Assembly: GCF_010993775.1 (NCBI RefSeq)
Contig: NZ_WOTO01000048.1
Location: 1-64,000, forward strand
Direction: 5' to 3'
DNA: 64,000 bases
From: Fodinicola feengrottensis
GTDB lineage: Bacteria > Actinomycetota > Actinomycetes > Mycobacteriales > HKI-0501
Below, in pieces: positions 49,139-59,157 of this stretch. Within the stretch, counting starts at the first letter, position 1, and every line of letters begins with the position of its first letter. Under the pieces are notes generated by a model. That model ran no database searches and was not told the DNA's origin. It saw only the letters and a list, made by a program, of their open reading frames with translations. The position numbers and the translations under genes are program-made.

Positions 49139-50064
49139 GCGGGCTGGTCGAGGACCGGGTCGTTGTCATCACCGGAGCGGGCCGCGGCATTGGCCGCGGG
49201 CACGCGTTGGAGTTCGCCCGGCACGGCGCCAAAGTGGTGGTGAATGACCTCGGCGCCCAGGTGGATGGCAGCGGCTCTGCGGACGGGCCGGCCGGTGCGG
49301 TGGTCGAGCAGATCCGGGCGGCCGGCGGCGAGGCGATCGCCAATGGTGAGGACGTGGCGGACTTCGACGGCGCTGGGCGGCTGGTCCAGGCCGCCATCGA
49401 TCATTTCGGTGACCTGCATGTGTTGGTGAACAACGCCGGCATCCTGCGGGACCGGATGCTTTTCAACATGAGCATCGACGAATGGGATTCAGTGATCCGC
49501 GTACTTGCGCGGCACGTTTGCCCCGCTCCGGCACGCCGCCGCTTATTGGCGCGAACGCTCGAAAGCCGGCGACGCGGTCGAGGCCAGCGTCATTAACACC
49601 ACCTCCTCGTCCGGCATTTATGGCAATCCAGGACAGGGAAACTACGGCGCCGCGAAGGCCGGGATCGCCTCGCTGACGGTGATCGCGGCACGTGAGCTGG
49701 AGCGTTATGGCGTGACGGTGAACGCCATCGCGCCGGCCGCACTGACCCGCATGACCGAGAATCTGGTGCGCTGGAACAAACCGCAGCCGGCCGCTGGCGA
49801 GTTCGATCCGACCGACCCTGACAATGTCGCCCCTTGGTGGGTGGTGTGGCTGGCCAGCGCGCAGGCCCGGGGGATCACTGGACGGGTCTTCAATGTGAGA
49901 GCCGGCATGATCAGCGTTGCCGAAGGCTGGCATGCCGGGCCACCGGTGGACAAGGGGGCTCGCTGGGAGCCGGACGAGCTTGGCGCGATTATTCCCGACC
50001 TGGTGGCCAAAAAGCCCAGCCCAACGCGATGCAGAACGGGCTCATTCCCGGGGAAGAGGTCTGA
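49135..50064 (+). CDS. SDR, 3-hydroxyacyl-CoA dehydrogenase type (two frameshifts)
   Basis: About 305 residues, like the dehydrogenase part of peroxisomal multifunctional enzyme 2. ITGAGRGIGRGHALEFARHGAKVVVNDLG, NNAGILRDRM and the catalytic set INTTSSSGIYGNPGQGNYGAAKAG (Ser, YxxxK) are present. It would oxidise a 3-hydroxyacyl-CoA. Frame changes near 49500 and 50015. The next gene, a MaoC hydratase, follows by two bases, so hydratase and dehydrogenase of one beta-oxidation cycle are paired. Confidence 0.84.
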
Positions 50065-50066
50065 TC

Positions 50067-50918
50067 GTGGCGCTCAATCTGGACATAGTTGGTGTCGAGT
50101 CCGAGCCGGTCGAGCGGTCCTGGACCTCGAAGGACTCGCTTCTCTACGCGCTGGGGATCGGCGCCGGCCTGGCGGACCCCGCCCAGGAGTTGGCTTTCAC
50201 CACCGAAAACTCGGCCGGCGTCGAGCAGGCTGTCTTCCCGACGTATGCGGTGCTGCTCGCGCAGTCGGCTGGCAGCGGCCGGATCGGGGACTTCGACCCG
50301 GCGATGCTGGTGCACGCCGAGCAGGCTTTTGATCTGCACCGCCCGCTGCCGGCGGCCGGGACGGTGCGTACGACGTCGAAAATCACCGGCATGTACGACA
50401 AAGGCTCGGCTGGTCTGGTGGTCAGCGAAGCGAAAGCGGTCGATCCGGCCAGCGGCGAACCGGTGATCACCACGCGTACGTCCGTGTTCATTCGCGGCGA
50501 AGGTGGTTTTGGTGGCGACCGCGGGCCGAAAGACGACTGGGCGCTGCCCGATCGCGGCCCGGACCACGAGATCACCTACGCCACCCGGCCGGAGCAGGCG
50601 CTGATCTACCGGCTGTCCGGCGATCGCAACCCGCTGCACTCCGACCCGACTTTCGCGGCCAGGGCACGGTTTGACCGGCCGATCCTGCACGGCCTCTGCA
50701 CGTACGGCATCACCGGCCGCGCCCTGCTGCACGCGCTCTGTGGCTCGGATGCGGCACGTTTTGGCGGCATGTCGGCTCGGTTCACCAAACCGGTCTTTCC
50801 CGGCGAGTCCCTGACAGTCTCGATCTGGCAGGACGGCGACAGCGCCCTTTTTCGTACGAGCAAAGACGACGGCACCATCGTTATTGACAACGGCCGGGCC
50901 CGGGTCCTTAAAGGGTGA
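50067..50918 (+). CDS. MaoC-family enoyl-CoA hydratase 2
   Basis: The gene is intact, 283 residues, a double hot-dog protein. The hydratase 2 motif YRLSGDRNPLHSDPTFAARARFDRPILHGL carries the catalytic Asp and His. GTG 50067 follows GGGGAAGAGG. With the adjacent SDR it would perform the hydration step of a bulky-substrate beta-oxidation such as steroid side chain, bile-acid or branched-chain degradation. Its stop overlaps the convergent GH30 gene by 11 bases. Confidence 0.86.
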   Translation: MALNLDIVGVESEPVERSWTSKDSLLYALGIGAGLADPAQELAFTTENSAGVEQAVFPTYAVLLAQSAGSGRIGDFDPAMLVHAEQAFDLHRPLPAAGTVRTTSKITGMYDKGSAGLVVSEAKAVDPASGEPVITTRTSVFIRGEGGFGGDRGPKDDWALPDRGPDHEITYATRPEQALIYRLSGDRNPLHSDPTFAARARFDRPILHGLCTYGITGRALLHALCGSDAARFGGMSARFTKPVFPGESLTVSIWQDGDSALFRTSKDDGTIVIDNGRARVLKG

Positions 50919-52381
50919 CGTTGTCGATTTCGAACGTCTGCACGGTGTTGGCGGAGAAGTCCGACCAAAAGCGTTTGCCGCTCAGGTTCGTGTCGGCATG
51001 GAAGGTGTATTTTTGTCACCGGTCCCGCTGGTGTCGGTGGCCCACCGGCGGACGGCGCCGTTGTCTCCTTGCACGGAGCCGAACTTGGACAGGTCGTAGT
51101 TGATCCACTGGGCGGTGCCGTAGTTTGTCGTGACGATCACCAGCCGGTGGGCGGTCGAGTCGTACGCGGCGACCGTGTTCGCTTCGCCGCCGTCGATGAT
51201 CCGCATGCCGGGCCGGATATGCCGGCAGAACTGGGCGAGCACATAGTATTTCGGGTTGACCGCGCCAGTGGTGCCGGCGCCCTCGTCGGCCTGGATGAGT
51301 CCCCAACCGCCACCGTCGAAAGCCTGCCAGTAAAAACCCAGGCGGTGGGGGGTGCAGCCAGCGGAAATCGAGGTTGAGGTTGCTCGTCAACGAAAGGCCG
51401 CTGGCGTCACCCTCACCATATTCGGAGTTCCACAGGACCTTGCCGTCCGCGTGTACGGCGTTGTAAAGCAGGTCGCGACGGCCGCCGCCGTACTGATAGC
51501 CGTGCACGTTGACCTTGCTGACCTGGGATTTGGTGGTGGCGTCCAGGCCCGCCCAGGTGCTGCGGGCGAGGTCGTAGCTGGTTTCGTCGGAGGCGGCCAC
51601 CAGCACGTCCCCGAGGCCGCGAGCGTTCAGCTCGGAGCGTAGGTAGTTGATGACGGCTTTCTGAGTGGAAACATCGAAATGGCACCCTTCCTGGGTGCCG
51701 GCAGCGGTCCACCAGGCCGACGACGGCTCGTTGAAGGCGTCAACCGAATGGAAGTTCAAGCCCCAGTGGTCATGGGTGTATTTCGCGATCGTGGCCAAAT
51801 ACACCGCGTGTTGCTGGTAATTCCAGGACTGCAGGTTGTCCTTGGTTCCGTCGGCGTTTCCGGACGGATTGTGGTTGGTGCACATCCACCACATCGGCGA
51901 GTTGGAGAAGAGTTCGAAAATGTTCGCGCCGCGATCGCGGGCCTTCCACATCAGGTTGCGCTGAGCTGAGTCGGCGTACCAGTCCCAGCTCGCCGAACTC
52001 GGATCCGAGCTGAACCAGTCCAGCCAGTAGCCGTCCATTTGCCGGCTGGGCTGGATGTTCGGCGACACGACCATGCTGTCGCCGTTGATGGTTTTTTGTC
52101 GTCCCGCCGCCGGCGTTGTAGCGGACGATATTCAAGCCGAGCCCTGGCAGCTGCAAGCCGTTGTACGGGACGGTATTGCGGGTGAACGCGATGTCCGCCA
52201 CGTCGTCGCGGTTCCCGTACGCCTTGCCCCACCAGCACAGCGAAGTGCCCCAGCCCTCCCAGGTGCCCCACGTGGTGGCCGGATCGACGACGGTCGTGTA
52301 GTCCGCATGGGCCGCCGCCGGGATCAGTGCTGAGCTGGCGGCGCCAGCAAGGGCGGCCGCGAGCAGGTTTCGACGGCGCAT
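50908..52381 (-). CDS. Secreted glycoside hydrolase family 30 (endo-beta-1,6-galactanase-like), several frameshifts
   Basis: The reconstructed protein is about 490 residues. A signal peptide (MRRRNLLAAALAGAASSALI) is followed by GWGTSLCWWGKAYGNRDDVADIAF, the acid/base glutamate in VDAFNEPSSAWW, QEGCHF and the nucleophile in LWNSEYGEGD, as in GH30 subfamily 5. WQAFDGGGWGLIQ and a C-terminal beta-domain complete it. Frame changes near 52090 (A run), 51345 (C and T runs) and 51010 (A run). It would cut beta-1,6-galactan of arabinogalactan side chains. It is divergent from a GH43-like secreted protein. Confidence 0.83.
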
Positions 52382-52520
52382 CGCGATACCTCCGAGTCGG
52401 GGGCAGACCTTCGTACAGCATGCCCAAGGCACATACAACGGACGTACAAATGCCGATTCTGGCCTCTTACCGAAACCGAAATCGGGTGATACGGTCCCTG
52501 GCGTCCCGGAGGAGGATCTT

Positions 52521-53530
52521 ATGTTCGCGAAACTTGCCGCCGCGTTCGTCGCTTTACTGATCATGTCGCCGCTGCCGGCCCAAGCGGCTGGCGCGCCGTC
52601 CGATCCGACCAGGGCCCAGCTGCGGGGGATCGTCGAAAACGTCACCCAGGCGACCGGCCGCCGCTACGCCGTCCACGACGACGCCGGCCACACGATGGAC
52701 ACGGTAAAGATTATTCAGGACAACACCGGCGCCTACCTTGCCGTGTCGCATTTCCTTTATAGCGGCGACAACCACTTCCGGGTGAATCTGGCCACCTCGA
52801 CCGACCTGCTCACCTGGCACTGGGTGCGAGAGTTGGCTGGCAGCAACACCGGCCCGGCCTCGCAGCCGACCATCGCGCAGGCATCCAACGGCGGTTTCGT
52901 GATGGCCTGGGAACAGGAAAACCCCGGTGGTGGCAACAACCATCTGGCTTTTCGGTACTTCGCCAACAAAGCCGACCTGTTCGCCGGCAAGGTCTCCCGC
53001 TCGTACGATGCGCCCCGGCGGTTGTCGTCCTGCGCGGAGGGAACCCCGAACATCTACTCGATCACGCTCTCCCCGGACATCGACCACTCCACGATCGACA
53101 TCGGCGGGCACTACTGGTGGAACTGCGATCGCGACCGCCAGCAGCGCGGCAAGCTGACCAACTTCAGTTCCTGGAACACCGCTGCCCAACCAAATTTTGA
53201 CAACGCACTGCTTTACTGGGGAGTGGGCGGAAACATTGGCGACCGAGACCAGGCCCCCTTTGGCGGCTACAGTTTCGGGCTCATTGAAGGTCAATACACC
53301 AAGGGGGACTTCGGGTCCTGGCGGACTTTCCTCTACGACTACCAAACCGGCAACGCCGACCGTACGTCCATCCACACCGACGGCGGCAGTACGGCGTTCG
53401 CCAACCCGACTCTCACCGCGCTGAAAGCGCCCAACGGTCAGCGAGCGGTGGTGGTCACCCTCTTCCTACCCGGCGAAGGCGCGGCCGCTGGTGAGTCCGG
53501 AGAGAGCTCATTTACTACAAGACCTATTAG
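52521..53530 (+). CDS. Secreted beta-propeller protein, probable glycosidase (frameshifted at end)
   Basis: About 336 residues. A signal peptide (LAAAFVALLIMSPLPAQAAG) precedes a repeat-rich body with NLATSTDLLTWHWVRELAG, PTIAQASNGGFVMAWEQ and DIGGHYWWNCDRD. The STDLLTW motif is common in five-bladed propeller glycosidases (GH43/GH32 clan), but I cannot place the catalytic acids. A repeated GA at 53500-53506 shifts the last eight codons; the natural end is GELIYYKTY at TAG 53530. It is divergent from the GH30 gene and may act with it. Confidence 0.65.
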
Positions 53531-53547
53531 TTCACCCGCGGGCGCGG

Positions 53548-54177
53548 TCAGCCATCGGTGTCCCGCAACGGATCCAGTCGGCGGATCAGCCGTACGGTCG
53601 CCTCGGTAATACGGTTCGCCTCGCGCTTGCTCGCGCAGGTCGCGACCTCTCGGCTGGCCTCGCCGATGATGCTGGTCAGGATGGAGACAGTCATCCGCTC
53701 GACCGGGTCGGTGCCGGCTTCCAACAACACCGCGTTCTGTCGAATCCACTCCCGGTTGCTGGCTCGCCGGATCAGCGCGAAGCCGGGCGGGCCGTCGCCG
53801 TCCATGAAAAGGCGGGCGAGGTCGCGATGCTGCCACGCGCCCTCCAGGAAGGCCCGCGCGCCGGCGATGAACAGGACGAGCGGGTCCTCCTCGCCGTCCG
53901 TACGCGCTTTCGCGACCGCGGTGATGGCCTTCTGTTCCTGCGTCGCGTGGTGATCTTCCCACAGCGCCAGGAAAAGCTCGGTCTTGCCGCCGAAATGGTG
54001 ATAGAGGCTGCCGACGCTGGAACTCGCCCGCTCCACCACGTCGGCCACGCTGGCCTCGGCGAAACCGCGCTCGACGAAGACCGCCCGAGCAGCCTCCAGC
54101 AGGCCACGGCGGGTTTCCGCGGTCCGGCTCCACTGCCAGGCGTTCGAGCCGGGCTTCCCGGTCGGCTTGCGCACCAT
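53548..54177 (-). CDS. TetR/AcrR regulator of the lipid operons
   Basis: The gene is intact, 209 residues. Helix-turn-helix: RRGLLEAARAVFVERGFAEASVADVVERASSSVGSLYHHFGGKTELFLALW in family blocks. The C-terminal half has a pocket-forming DLARLFMDGDGPPGFALIRR segment. A 17-bp palindrome lies nine bases upstream of its ATG, a second one 38 bases before the divergent acyl-CoA dehydrogenase gene, and a third before the R2-like oxidase operon. It should therefore repress itself and both operons until an acyl-CoA or sterol-type ligand binds. The ligand is inferred, not known. Confidence 0.85.
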   Translation of the reverse strand: MVRKPTGKPGSNAWQWSRTAETRRGLLEAARAVFVERGFAEASVADVVERASSSVGSLYHHFGGKTELFLALWEDHHATQEQKAITAVAKARTDGEEDPLVLFIAGARAFLEGAWQHRDLARLFMDGDGPPGFALIRRASNREWIRQNAVLLEAGTDPVERMTVSILTSIIGEASREVATCASKREANRITEATVRLIRRLDPLRDTDG

Positions 54178-54186
54178 CGGCTTATT

Positions 54187-54203
54187 CTAGAGCGTCATTC
54201 TAG
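54187..54203. promoter_or_regulatory. 17-bp operator, copy B (CTAGAGCGTCATTCTAG)
   Basis: Arms CTAGA/TCTAG with a seven-base spacer lie directly upstream of the TetR start codon. Thirteen of 17 positions equal copy A at 47665. Confidence 0.8.
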
Positions 54204-54301
54204 GATCTGTCTCGCCCCGGCCTGGTGACAGTTCCCACCCCGCCGGGGCGTACGAGCGGACTTGACAGCTTATCGCACGGGGGGCACGCTCGACTTCATT
54301 A

Positions 54302-54318
54302 CTAGAGGGCCGTTCTAG
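54302..54318. promoter_or_regulatory. 17-bp operator, copy C (CTAGAGGGCCGTTCTAG)
   Basis: Same arms and spacer length as copy B, 37 bases before the acyl-CoA dehydrogenase start, the same distance as copy A keeps from the R2-like gene. Confidence 0.8.
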
Positions 54319-54355
54319 AAATCGGGTACGTGCCCGCAAGAGAGGACATCCGGCG

Positions 54356-55529
54356 ATGGTCGACTTCTCCCTCAGCGACACCGAGCGTCAGATCCGCGAC
54401 ACGGTCCGCTCCTTCATCACGAAGGAGGTCATGCCGCTGGAGCCGGAGGTGCTGCGCAACGAGCGCGCGCCGGCCGCCCCGGCCTGGAGCCGGGGGCGGT
54501 CCGGGAGTTGCAGCTCAAGGCTCGCAAGTCCGGTTTCTGGGGCGTCAACACGCCCGAGGCGTACGGCGGCATGGACCTCGGTCCGGTGATGTCGGTGATC
54601 ATCGCGATGGAGACCGGCCGGACGTTCGTGCCGTTCGGTTTTGGCGGCTATGCGGACAACATTCTCTATGCCGGCACCGAAGAGCAGAAACAGCGTTATC
54701 TGATCCCGACCATCGAGGGCGAACGGCGGTCGTGTTTCGCGATCACCGAGCCCGGCGCCGGTTCGGATGCCCGCGCGATTCGTACGCGTGCGGTCAAAGA
54801 CGGCAGCGACTGGATCATCAACGGCGAGAAGACCTTCATCACCAACGGCAACGAGGCCGATTTCACGATGGTTTTCGCGGTCAACAACCCGGAGTTGGGG
54901 GCGGCCGGCGGAGTGACGTGTTTCCTGGTCGACCGGGACATGGGCTGGAAATCCGAACCGATTCCGACGATGGGCGAGTGGGGTCCGGCCGCGCTGGTCT
55001 TCGAAGACGTACGGGTGCCGGAGGAGAACATTCTCGGCGAGGTCGGCCGCGGTTTCGAACTGGCGATGAAATGGATCGGCCAGGGTCGCTACATGATTCC
55101 GGCGCGGGCCATCGGATCCGCCGAGCGGATGCTGCAAATGGCCATCGACTACGCCAAAATCCGCAAGTCGATGGGCAACTTCATCGCCGATTACCAGGCG
55201 ATCCAGTGGCAGATCGCGGACTCGGCGGTGGAGATCGAGTCGGCGAAATGGCTCACTCTCTACGCGGCCTGGCGGGTGCAGGCCGGCCTGGATTCTCGGC
55301 AGGCGTCCTCCATTTCCAAGCTGCAGGGTGGCCTAATGGCCAACCAGGTGGTGGACCGGGTGCTGCAGATCCACGGCGGCATGGGCTACACCAAGGAGTT
55401 GCCGATCGAGCGTTGGTATCGCGAACTTCGGTTGCTCCGGATTTTCGAGGGCACCGACGAGATCCAGCGCCGGACAATCGCCCGCAACCTCATCAAGGGC
55501 CACGCGCAGCTGGGCGGATCGGGGAATGA
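54356..55529 (+). CDS. Acyl-CoA dehydrogenase (two frameshifts)
   Basis: About 390 residues. FAITEPGAGSDARAIRTRA, WIINGEKTFITNG, ADSAVEIESAKWLTLYAAW, QIHGGMGYTKELPIERWYRELRLLRIFEGTDEIQRRTIARNL are the ordered landmarks of FadE-type flavoproteins (FAD and ETF binding, catalytic loop). Frame changes near 54490 and 55515; the restored end is GHAQLGGIGE with its TGA overlapping the thiolase ATG. It introduces the 2,3 double bond in an acyl-CoA. First gene of a four-gene operon under the shared operator. Confidence 0.87.
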
Positions 55530-56668
55530 GCCGGCGGCGGGCCGGCATTGTCGGGGTCGCCGAGTCGGAGCTGGGAAAAAAACACCGCACTTGACGGTGT
55601 TTTCCCAGCAGGCTCAGGCGAGCGCCGCCGCGCTCGCGGAGGCCGGCCTCGGGTTCGGTGACGTGGAAGGCCTTTTCGTGGCCGGCGCGGGATCCTGGTC
55701 CCCGCCACTGGCGCTGGCCGAATATCTCGGCCTGCAGCCGAAATATCTGGACGGTACGAACATTGGTGGCTCGTCTTTCGAAGCCCACCTCGGACATGCG
55801 ACCGCGGCGATCGAGGCTGGCCTGATCGACGTCGCCCTGATCACGTACGGCAGCACCCAAAGGACGGACCGCTCCCGCAACCTGCCGCGCGCGGCCTCGC
55901 TCCTGGAGCAGTACGAGCGGCCTTTTGGGCTGCCCACACCCGTTGGTGCGTACGCGCTGGCGGCGAACCGCTATATGTACGAGTACGGCGTGACCAGCGA
56001 GCAACTCGCCGAGGTGGCGGTCAGTGCCCGCGCCTGGGCCGGTCTCAACCCCAAGGCGTACTACCGCGATCCGATCACCGTCGAAGACGTGCTCGCGTCG
56101 GACTTGATTTGCGAGCCGTTGCACAAGCTCGACTGCTGCCTGGTCACCGACGGAGGTGGCGCTGTGGTGGTGGCCGCGCAGGACCGCTGGCCAGATGTTG
56201 CCCCGGCCGGTGGTGGTGCTTGGACACGGCGAAACCACGACGCACCAGGGCATCGCGCAAATGCCCGACCTGACCGTGACGGGTGCGGCGAAATCCGGGC
56301 CGGCGGCGCTGCGGATGGCTGGCGTCACGCACGCCGACTTCGACGTGGTGGAGATCTACGATTCCTTTACCATCACGGTGCTTTTGACGTTGGAATCGTT
56401 GGGATTCTGTAAACCGGGGGAGGCCGGCGATTTCGCTCGCGCGGTCCGAACGCGGCCTGGTGGCGAATTCCCGATGAACACCAACGGCGGCGGGTTGTCG
56501 TACACGCATCCGGGCATGTACGGGATTTTCCTGCTGATCGAGGCCACCCGGCAGCTGCGCGGCGACTTCACCGGCGAACGTCAGGTAAAGGACGCCGAGC
56601 TCGCGCTGGTCCATGGCACCGGCGGGGTGCTGTCGTCCACTTCGACCGTCGTGCTGGGAAGGGGCTGA
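55526..56668 (+). CDS. Thiolase-like lipid-transfer protein (SCP-x thiolase type; two frameshifts)
   Basis: About 380 residues. RRRAGIVGVAESELG at the start, GTNIGGSSFEAHLGHATAAIEAGLIDVALITYGS, KLDCCLVTDGGGAVVV and NTNGGGLSYTHPGMYGIFLLIEATRQLRG match the SCP-x/Ltp subgroup, which works with DUF35 partners as thiolase or retro-aldolase in steroid side-chain degradation. The usual nucleophilic cysteine position reads NIGGSSF, as in Ltp-type enzymes that lack it. Frame changes at about 55578 (A run within a hairpin) and 56195. It overlaps the dehydrogenase gene by ATGA and precedes its DUF35 partner. Confidence 0.83.
55571..55608. repeat. 14-bp inverted repeat inside thiolase coding start
   Basis: CTGGGAAAA...CACCG pairs with CGGTGTTTTCCCAG around a seven-base loop, if three of the seven A are bulged. 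It coincides with a frameshift, so it may have caused a sequencing or replication error. Confidence 0.5.
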
Positions 56669-56672
56669 GCCG

Positions 56673-57057
56673 ATGGAGATCACCGTAGACGCCGAAAGCA
56701 AGGAGTTCTGGGACGGCATCGCGGCCGGCGAGCTGCGCATCCAGCGCTGCGAAGCCTGCGATCAGGCGGTCTTCTACCCGCGTGCCCTTTGTACGCACTG
56801 CCACAGCGACCGCCTTGTATGGACTGTCGCGAAAGGCCTCGGCACGGTTTACTCGTACACGGTGGCGCATCGCGGTTTCGGAGAGTTCGCCGCGCAGGCG
56901 CCGTTCACGGTGGCATTGGTGGATTTGGATGAGGGGGCCAGAATGCTCACCCGCATTGTCGGTGGAACAGTCTCTATTGGAGATCGGGTCCAGCTGAATC
57001 ACCCGGCTCGACGACGCCGACTCACCCGAGCTTCCCTGTTTTGCGCCGGTGGCATGA
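56673..57057 (+). CDS. DUF35 OB-fold/zinc-ribbon protein, thiolase partner (frameshifted near end)
   Basis: About 128 residues. A zinc ribbon (RCEACDQAVFYPRALCTHCHSD, two CxxC pairs) is followed by an OB fold (GLGTVYSYTVAHRGFGEFAAQAPFTVALVDLDEGARMLTR in blocks). DUF35 proteins bind the acyl-CoA for the adjacent thiolase-like subunit. A base is missing or extra near 56998; restored end LDDADSPELPCFAPVA, whose TGA overlaps the next ATG. Its place right after the thiolase gene supports a two-subunit enzyme. Confidence 0.85.
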
Positions 57058-59133
57058 GCGCGGTCGGTCCGCTCTTTAATCCCCGGTCCATCGCGCTGGT
57101 CGGCGCCACCGACAAATCGGGGTGGTCGCTGAACACGTACAACAACCTCATCGAACACTCCTTCGGTGGGCCGGTCTATCTTGTCAACCCACGTTCGGAA
57201 ATCGTCCACGGCGTGCCGGCTTTTGCCAGCCTGTCGGCGATTGGCGCGCCGGTCGATCTCGCGTACGTGATGGTGCCGACCGCGGCAGTCCTCGCGATCC
57301 TGGAAGAGGGCGCCCGGCTGGGCATCAGGAATTACGTCGTGCTCACCGCTGGTTTCGGTGAGACCGGGCCGGAAGGTGAAAGGCTGCAGGAATCGCTGAC
57401 CGCGCTGGCGGAGCGAGAAGGTCTGACGATCCTCGGCCCGAACGGCAATGGCTTCATCAACGCGGCCGCCGGCATCACGCCGTACGGGCTGCCGATCCCG
57501 GCGCCCCTGTTGAGTGGTCCGGTGGGCGTGGTGTGCTGCAGAGCGGCGCGCTCGCGAGCGCGGTGCTTTCCTTTGCGCAAGCCAGGAACCTTGGCCTCAG
57601 CCTGCTGACCGCGATGGGCAACGAGGCGATGGTGTCGGTGACCGATGTCGTCGACTATTTGGTCGACGACCCGGCGACCAAGGTGATCGCGCTTTTCCTG
57701 GAATCCGTACGCCATCCGGCTGAGTTCGCGGCGGTGGCCCGCAAGGCTTGGGCGGCCGGAAAGCCCATCGTGGCAATGAAGATCGGCTCCAGTCAGCTGG
57801 CTTCGCAGACCGCGCGGGCACACACCGGTGCGCTGGTCGGGGACGACGACGTGGTCAGCGCGGCCTTCCGGCAACTGGGTGTGGTCCGGGTGCGGTCGCT
57901 GGAGGACCTCATCATCACCGCGGGGCTGTTGGCGAGTGTTGGCTCATTGCCGGGCCGCCGGCTCGGCGTGGTCACACCGTCTGGCGGCGGCTCGGAAATT
58001 CATCGCCGACCGGGCCGACGACGAAGGACTCCAGATCCCTGCGTACGCACCGGAAACCGTCCGCCGGTTGACCGAGATCATGCCGAAGTTCGGTACGGTC
58101 GCGAATCCGCTCGACGTGACCGGTTACGTCGTCGTCGACCGGACACTTTTGGGTCGCGCGATGGAAATCGTCGCCGATGACCCGGGTATTGACATCATCG
58201 TGTTGCTGACCGAGTTGCCACGGGTTCGGCCGCCGGACCCGTCGATTTTCGTGGAGGCGTTCGGGCAGACCGCGAAACGGATCCAAGCCGCCGGCAAGCC
58301 GGTGGTGGTGGTCAGCAACGCGCTCACCGATATCACCGAATTCGGCCGCGAAATCGCCGCCGCCAGTGGATTTCCCTATGTCGCCGGCGGCATCGAGCAC
58401 GGCCTGACAGCTCTCGGCGCGGCCGTACGCTGGTCCGAATCGCACGTTTCGCCGGAGCCCGAGACCGGCCCGGAAGCGCTGGTCGAAGGGGAAACGGTCC
58501 GGCCTGTGGGCGGAGCGGGAAGCCGCCGCCTTGTTGACCGCGAACGGCATTCCGGTTGTTCCGTCCACCTTCGCGTCCGATGTGGACACCGCGGCGGCGG
58601 CGGCCGACGCGTACGGCTATCCAGTGGTGCTCAAAGCGGCTGCCGCCGGCCTCGGCCACAAGAGTGACATTGGTGGCGTCCGGCTCGGGTTGGCCAACGA
58701 GGCCGAAGTGCGCTCGGCTTTCGTTGACGTGATGGACAAAACCAAAGCCGACGGCGTGCTCGTCCAACCGCAACGCAGTGGCGGGGTGGAGTTGCTCGTG
58801 GGCGTCGTACGCGACCCGTCCTGGGGCCTGACCATGGCGGTCGCGCTCGGCGGGATCTGGGTTGAGGTGCTGCGAGACTCGGCGCTGCGGCTGCTGCCGG
58901 TGGACAAGGCGCAGGCTTTGCGGGCACTGACCGAACTTCGCGGCATCGACCTGCTCCGCGGCGCCCGTGGCAGCGAGACGGCCGACCTGGACGTGGTCGC
59001 GGATGTCGTTGCGCGGGTGGGCCAACTGGCGGTCGGCCTCGGCGATCGGCTGGAGTCACTGGAAATCAATCCGCTGCTGGTTCGTGGCTCCCGGGTCGAG
59101 GCGCTCGACGCATTGGTCACCTGGCGGACGTAA
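57054..59133 (+). CDS. NDP-forming acyl-CoA synthetase, fused alpha-beta type (three frameshifts)
   Basis: The reconstructed protein is about 690 residues. The N-terminal CoA-binding domain (LFNPRSIALVGATDKSGWSLN, NYVVLTAGFGETG), the central succinyl-CoA-ligase-like part (LQSGALASAVLSFA, KIGSSQLASQTARAHTGALVGDD with the phospho-histidine) and a C-terminal ATP-grasp domain (GYPVVLKAAAAGLGHKSDIGGVRLGL) are present. It makes acyl-CoA from acid, CoA and ATP with release of ADP. Frame changes near 57530, 57998 and 58510. Last gene of the operon; it probably activates the substrate or an intermediate acid. Confidence 0.85.
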
Positions 59134-59157
59134 GCCACGCAGACCTCCTCCGTGAGC

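Noticed and set aside
53548..54318. KstR/KstR2 (cholesterol repressor) identity for the TetR
   Set aside because: The operator arms resemble KstR-type sites only loosely (17 bp with a seven-base spacer, not the AACNNGTT core), and the protein sequence does not look like KstR. Left as an unnamed TetR.
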